NCBI GenBank assembly: GCA_028023455.1
Contig: JAQFVV010000018.1
Location: forward strand, 7,721,274 to 7,785,273
Reading direction: 5' to 3'
Origin: Epiperipatus broadwayi
Taxonomy: Eukaryota > Onychophora > Udeonychophora > Euonychophora > Peripatidae
Length of the DNA stretch: 64,000 nt
This document shows, in pieces, positions 60,886 through 64,000 of this stretch. Made by a program: the position numbers and the translations under genes. Position 1 is the first letter of the stretch; every line of letters begins with the position of its first letter. The notes under the pieces are model-generated. The model saw only the letters and a list, made by a program, of their open reading frames with translations. It did no database searches and was not told where the DNA came from.

Positions 60886-62189
60886 TATAAAACCCACCAA
60901 ACTCTCACAATACCTGCATAGCTTTTATCTGTTCAAACATTTGGATTAGCAATTGCTCAGTGTGATGATAATTACATATAGTTCACAAAAAATGTATTAG
61001 TAACAATATTATATTGTAATTTGAGAACACAGATAATGTCAATGTATATACTTTTTTATTGAAATTTTCTATTATCTCTTTGACTATCAAATTTTTTTTA
61101 TTGGACAGCTTCAGTAAAAATTTGAGGGATTTCATTCATTAAATATGGAACTAGCTAGTTTTCTTTCACAAATATATTAATGTACAAAAATCAGAATTGT
61201 TTTAATTTAGTTTCTAAAAATTGAATTATTTTACATTCAAATTGGTTAAATGTAATGAAAAATTTAAAATAATGTTAATAACTGAAGAAAAATATAAGAA
61301 AAACATATGAAAAATAGAATGTAGTAAAACAAAAGAATTATATTTCAACCAATCATTTTGTGAAATCACTGGTGATTTATTATGTTTTAAAAATTACGAT
61401 CACTGATTATTCACTTCTGTTGTCTTTTTTGTCTAAAATTAAATATTTTAAATAGAAATCTATATCTAGCCATATTATTAATTAATATAGTGTAAAATGT
61501 AATCACAAAATACATAAATATTTATAAAAAATAATTGCATTTTTCTAGTTATCACTGAATGTCATTAAGATGCAAACAGCAGCAAACATTATTCACTTGC
61601 TTTGAATAGCAATCAAGCACTATTCATTTTCCCTTGATTATTTTTCTTGTAAATTTTCAAATTTCAAATCAACATTTATAATTAGGAAAATTAATGTAAA
61701 ATTTAATTATCAATGTAAAAAATTACAAGAAATATATTTATTTATGTTCAAAATTGATTAAGAGAGTATAAAACATTTTGGTTTGAATTTTGACTTTGAC
61801 AGTTAGAAAGACCTGGAGAATAATAGCTGAAGTTTGCTTTGTGGCATTTTATAAAGGAAAAGAGGTGGGACTATATAACAAAAGACCACAATGAAAAATT
61901 ATTTTTTTTCTGTGAGAAACACTGCCAAATGTGGATTTTTTGATCAAAATTTTAAATAGTGATAAACCTATGAATGTATGATAAATAAGCATAAAATAGC
62001 CAATATGGCAACCAAAAATGGCCAAAAAATGGCACAAAATGTAGATGTTATGTTTCTTTTTAGTAATTATCAGGCAACTGGTAAAAAAAATAAATTACTT
62101 TGATTTATTTTAAAAAATTTAGATTAATAAGACACATCAACTGAAGTTTTTTTGTACATATTGTAATGGGATGGGGGTAATCAAAAGTA
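60886..62189. other. Non-coding AT-rich DNA
   Basis: No gene or repeat family recognised. Confidence 0.6.
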
Positions 62190-62795
62190 AAGTGGTAATA
62201 GATTTGAACTGGGGTGATGGAACATCATCATCAACCCCAATTCAATTAAATACAAAATCAAATTTATAAAGTATATATAAGTATAAAGTATTCAATGGGA
62301 ACATGAGATCAAGAGATCTCTATGAGATCATTGAGAGATCAGCCAGCTAACTCAGAAGAGATACTAAAGCATAATTAACCATCAACCAGCATTATAAAGT
62401 AAGTATCAGTATAAGTAAAACTCAAATACCATTCATCATCATTAATGGTAATAAACAAATCAGTACAATATATCAACAGTCCATCTTGTGGCTGGATTTA
62501 AACAACAAAAAATATAAATCAACAGTCAACCTTGTGACTGGATTGGAAATGGGTCTTCTGTAGACCAGGCTAACTATTGAGCCTTTGACACTTTGGGCAA
62601 TTATTTAAACATAACTTGGATGCACCAGCTTAGTGTCCATCCATTAAAATATACAATAATCAGAAATCAAAATAATAATGCTGGGACATTAAAACATGCT
62701 GATCATCATCAGTGCTCAGGCCACTTGTACTGGCCAACTATAAACTTAACTTTTAAATAAAACAAATAAATAGTGCATGGGCTTTAAAGAGTATT
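62190..62795 (+). repeat. Dispersed repeat, copy 2 of a direct pair
   Basis: Partner of 55340-55850. It has a local near-duplication of the CAACAGTC...TTGTG block (about 62475 and 62520), so this block occurs twice here. Confidence 0.72.
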
Positions 62796-63600
62796 TTCTT
62801 TTGTGCCAACCAGGATGATGATTGATCATTGCTGTATGCTCCAAAAGCACTAATTACACATCCCCATTCATATATTCATCCCATGCATGAATCTAGCACA
62901 GAGAACACAAGCTCTATTACTGTATATGACCAAGAGATGATGGAAACAATTTTAACAATATAAGTTTATTAATAACAAAAAAAATAAATGATATTTAAAG
63001 TCTTATAGGATAAGGCTCTGACTTTGAAAAGTATACAAAATTATATACACAACTAAAGTTATTACATTGTTTTACAATATTTACCATTCAAAATTCAAAT
63101 TGTTACAATGATTTACATATATGTGCACACAGATGTGTGATTTCTATTATACAATTAATCTATTTCAATTGATATTTAATAATAACAAAAAATGATTAAA
63201 ATTTACATATATATGTGTGTGTATGTGTGCACACTGACATTTACATCATATTTTAACTTAACAGCAATAATATTATATTTGCATAATTAATTTCTTTGGA
63301 AATATGCATAAATTTCATACCTACACATGTGTATAAACAAAATATAGATATAATTTAAAATGAGTACCAGTTTATAAGTTCTCTCTTTTTTTTTTTACTT
63401 AAAAAAAATATAGTCAATTTTTGACACATGCTTGTTGATTAAGTATCAGCATTTTTAGACCAATTTAAAAGATTTGCTTTTTCAGTTTTAGTTCAAACAA
63501 AATTATGCATGCATTTATATTATATATTCTTTTTGTAATGAATATGAAAATTATTTCTTTGCAAAATATATATAGCAAATCATCTCTCTTTTGGACATTT
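62796..63600. other. Non-coding AT-rich DNA
   Basis: No gene recognised; TG/TA-rich runs near 63120 and 63205. Confidence 0.6.
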
Positions 63601-63638
63601 GACTCAAGCAAATTATTTACTTGTTTTGCTTTTAGTTG

Positions 63639-64000
63639 TTAATTTATAATTTTAAAAGTCATTTTAGTGAATATTAAAATAAAACAACCCACTGTATATA
63701 CACATGATGTGTTTATCTGTGGTTCCCTGTGTGTATTGAAAAACAGCAGCATAAGTACACCAATTTCTTCAAGCTTTTTCTTGGTAAGCTTGGTTTTTGG
63801 TCCATCAGAAAAATGTAATCCAGGTTTGTTGTCATTATCAGGTAAAAGCATATAATTCACATAAAATCTTCATCTGTAGTAGGTTTCTTTCTGTCTAGAA
63901 TTGTTCCAAGCAAGCAGCTGTCTTGTTTGTTAGATTTCAGGTAAGCAACTGTCCTCTCCCCTTTTAAGGCTATGAATTTCAGCACAAAGAAGTGGGTCAT
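63639..64000 (-). pseudogene. Possible broken coding fragment at the window edge
   Basis: On the minus strand, a frame open from the window edge (MTHFFVLKFIALKGERTV...DRKKPTTDED) stops at a TGA near 63861. Directly after it a second frame is open (LLPDNDNKPGLHFSDGP, then TKLTKKKLEEIGVLML) for about 70 codons. Both stretches have balanced, protein-like composition and a G+C content above their surroundings, as if one coding sequence had been shifted by one frame. I recognise no family. It could be a decayed transposon gene or host exon continuing to the right, or chance. Confidence 0.22.

Overview
The window is very AT-rich (roughly three quarters A+T), almost gene-free animal-type DNA. I see no rRNA, no convincing tRNA, no operon structure and no long host gene. 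What can be read is layered mobile DNA: two LTR retrotransposons, a probable solo LTR, hAT transposon remains, many fold-back (long inverted-repeat) elements, tandem duplications and AT microsatellites. The Ty3/gypsy type, hAT remains and tRNA-like SINE heads suggest an invertebrate animal with an AT-rich genome (cnidarian, flatworm, mollusc or similar). I cannot name the species.

Layout. Positions 1-10.4 kb: AT-rich DNA with microsatellites, some GC-richer patches, two possible host exons (about 1165-1315 on + and about 4988-5209 on -) and tRNA-like repeat heads. Positions 10,631-13,891: a minus-strand Ty3/gypsy element with about 600-bp LTRs, TSD, PPT and a zinc-knuckle Gag plus protease. 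The middle of pol is deleted, so the protease frame runs, through one stop codon, into an integrase-tail-like segment. Next to it (13,897-14,310) is a broken C-terminal end of a hAT-family transposase. Positions 16.9-22.4 kb: two long imperfect inverted repeats with a 400-bp non-autonomous hAT element between them.

Positions 22,571-28,064: the best-preserved element, a plus-strand LTR retrotransposon with about 1.9-kb LTRs roughly 99% identical. It has a lysine-tRNA-like primer site, a clear polypurine tract and one intact 402-codon coiled-coil Gag, but no protease, RT, RNase H or integrase. It looks recent and non-autonomous (TR-GAG-like) and sits in a TA microsatellite. Positions 30,651-32,282: a probable minus-strand solo LTR, also in a TA tract.

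Positions 28-64 kb: dispersed fold-back and other non-coding repeats. These include a hairpin family with copies at 28.2 and 43.1 kb, a composite palindrome at 51-52.1 kb, a pair of about 1.4-kb repeats in opposite orientation 13 kb apart (44.7 and 59.3 kb), a direct pair at 55.3 and 62.2 kb, a tandem array of about 335-bp units at 41.8 kb, and a perfect 80-bp duplication at 57.7 kb. The last 400 bases hold a possible broken coding fragment on the minus strand.

The genes do not form a pathway. The only intact protein of good length is the Gag of the recent element, which by analogy would package its own RNA and borrow enzymes from a related autonomous element elsewhere in the genome. All alignments were done by eye, so percentages and repeat edges are approximate.
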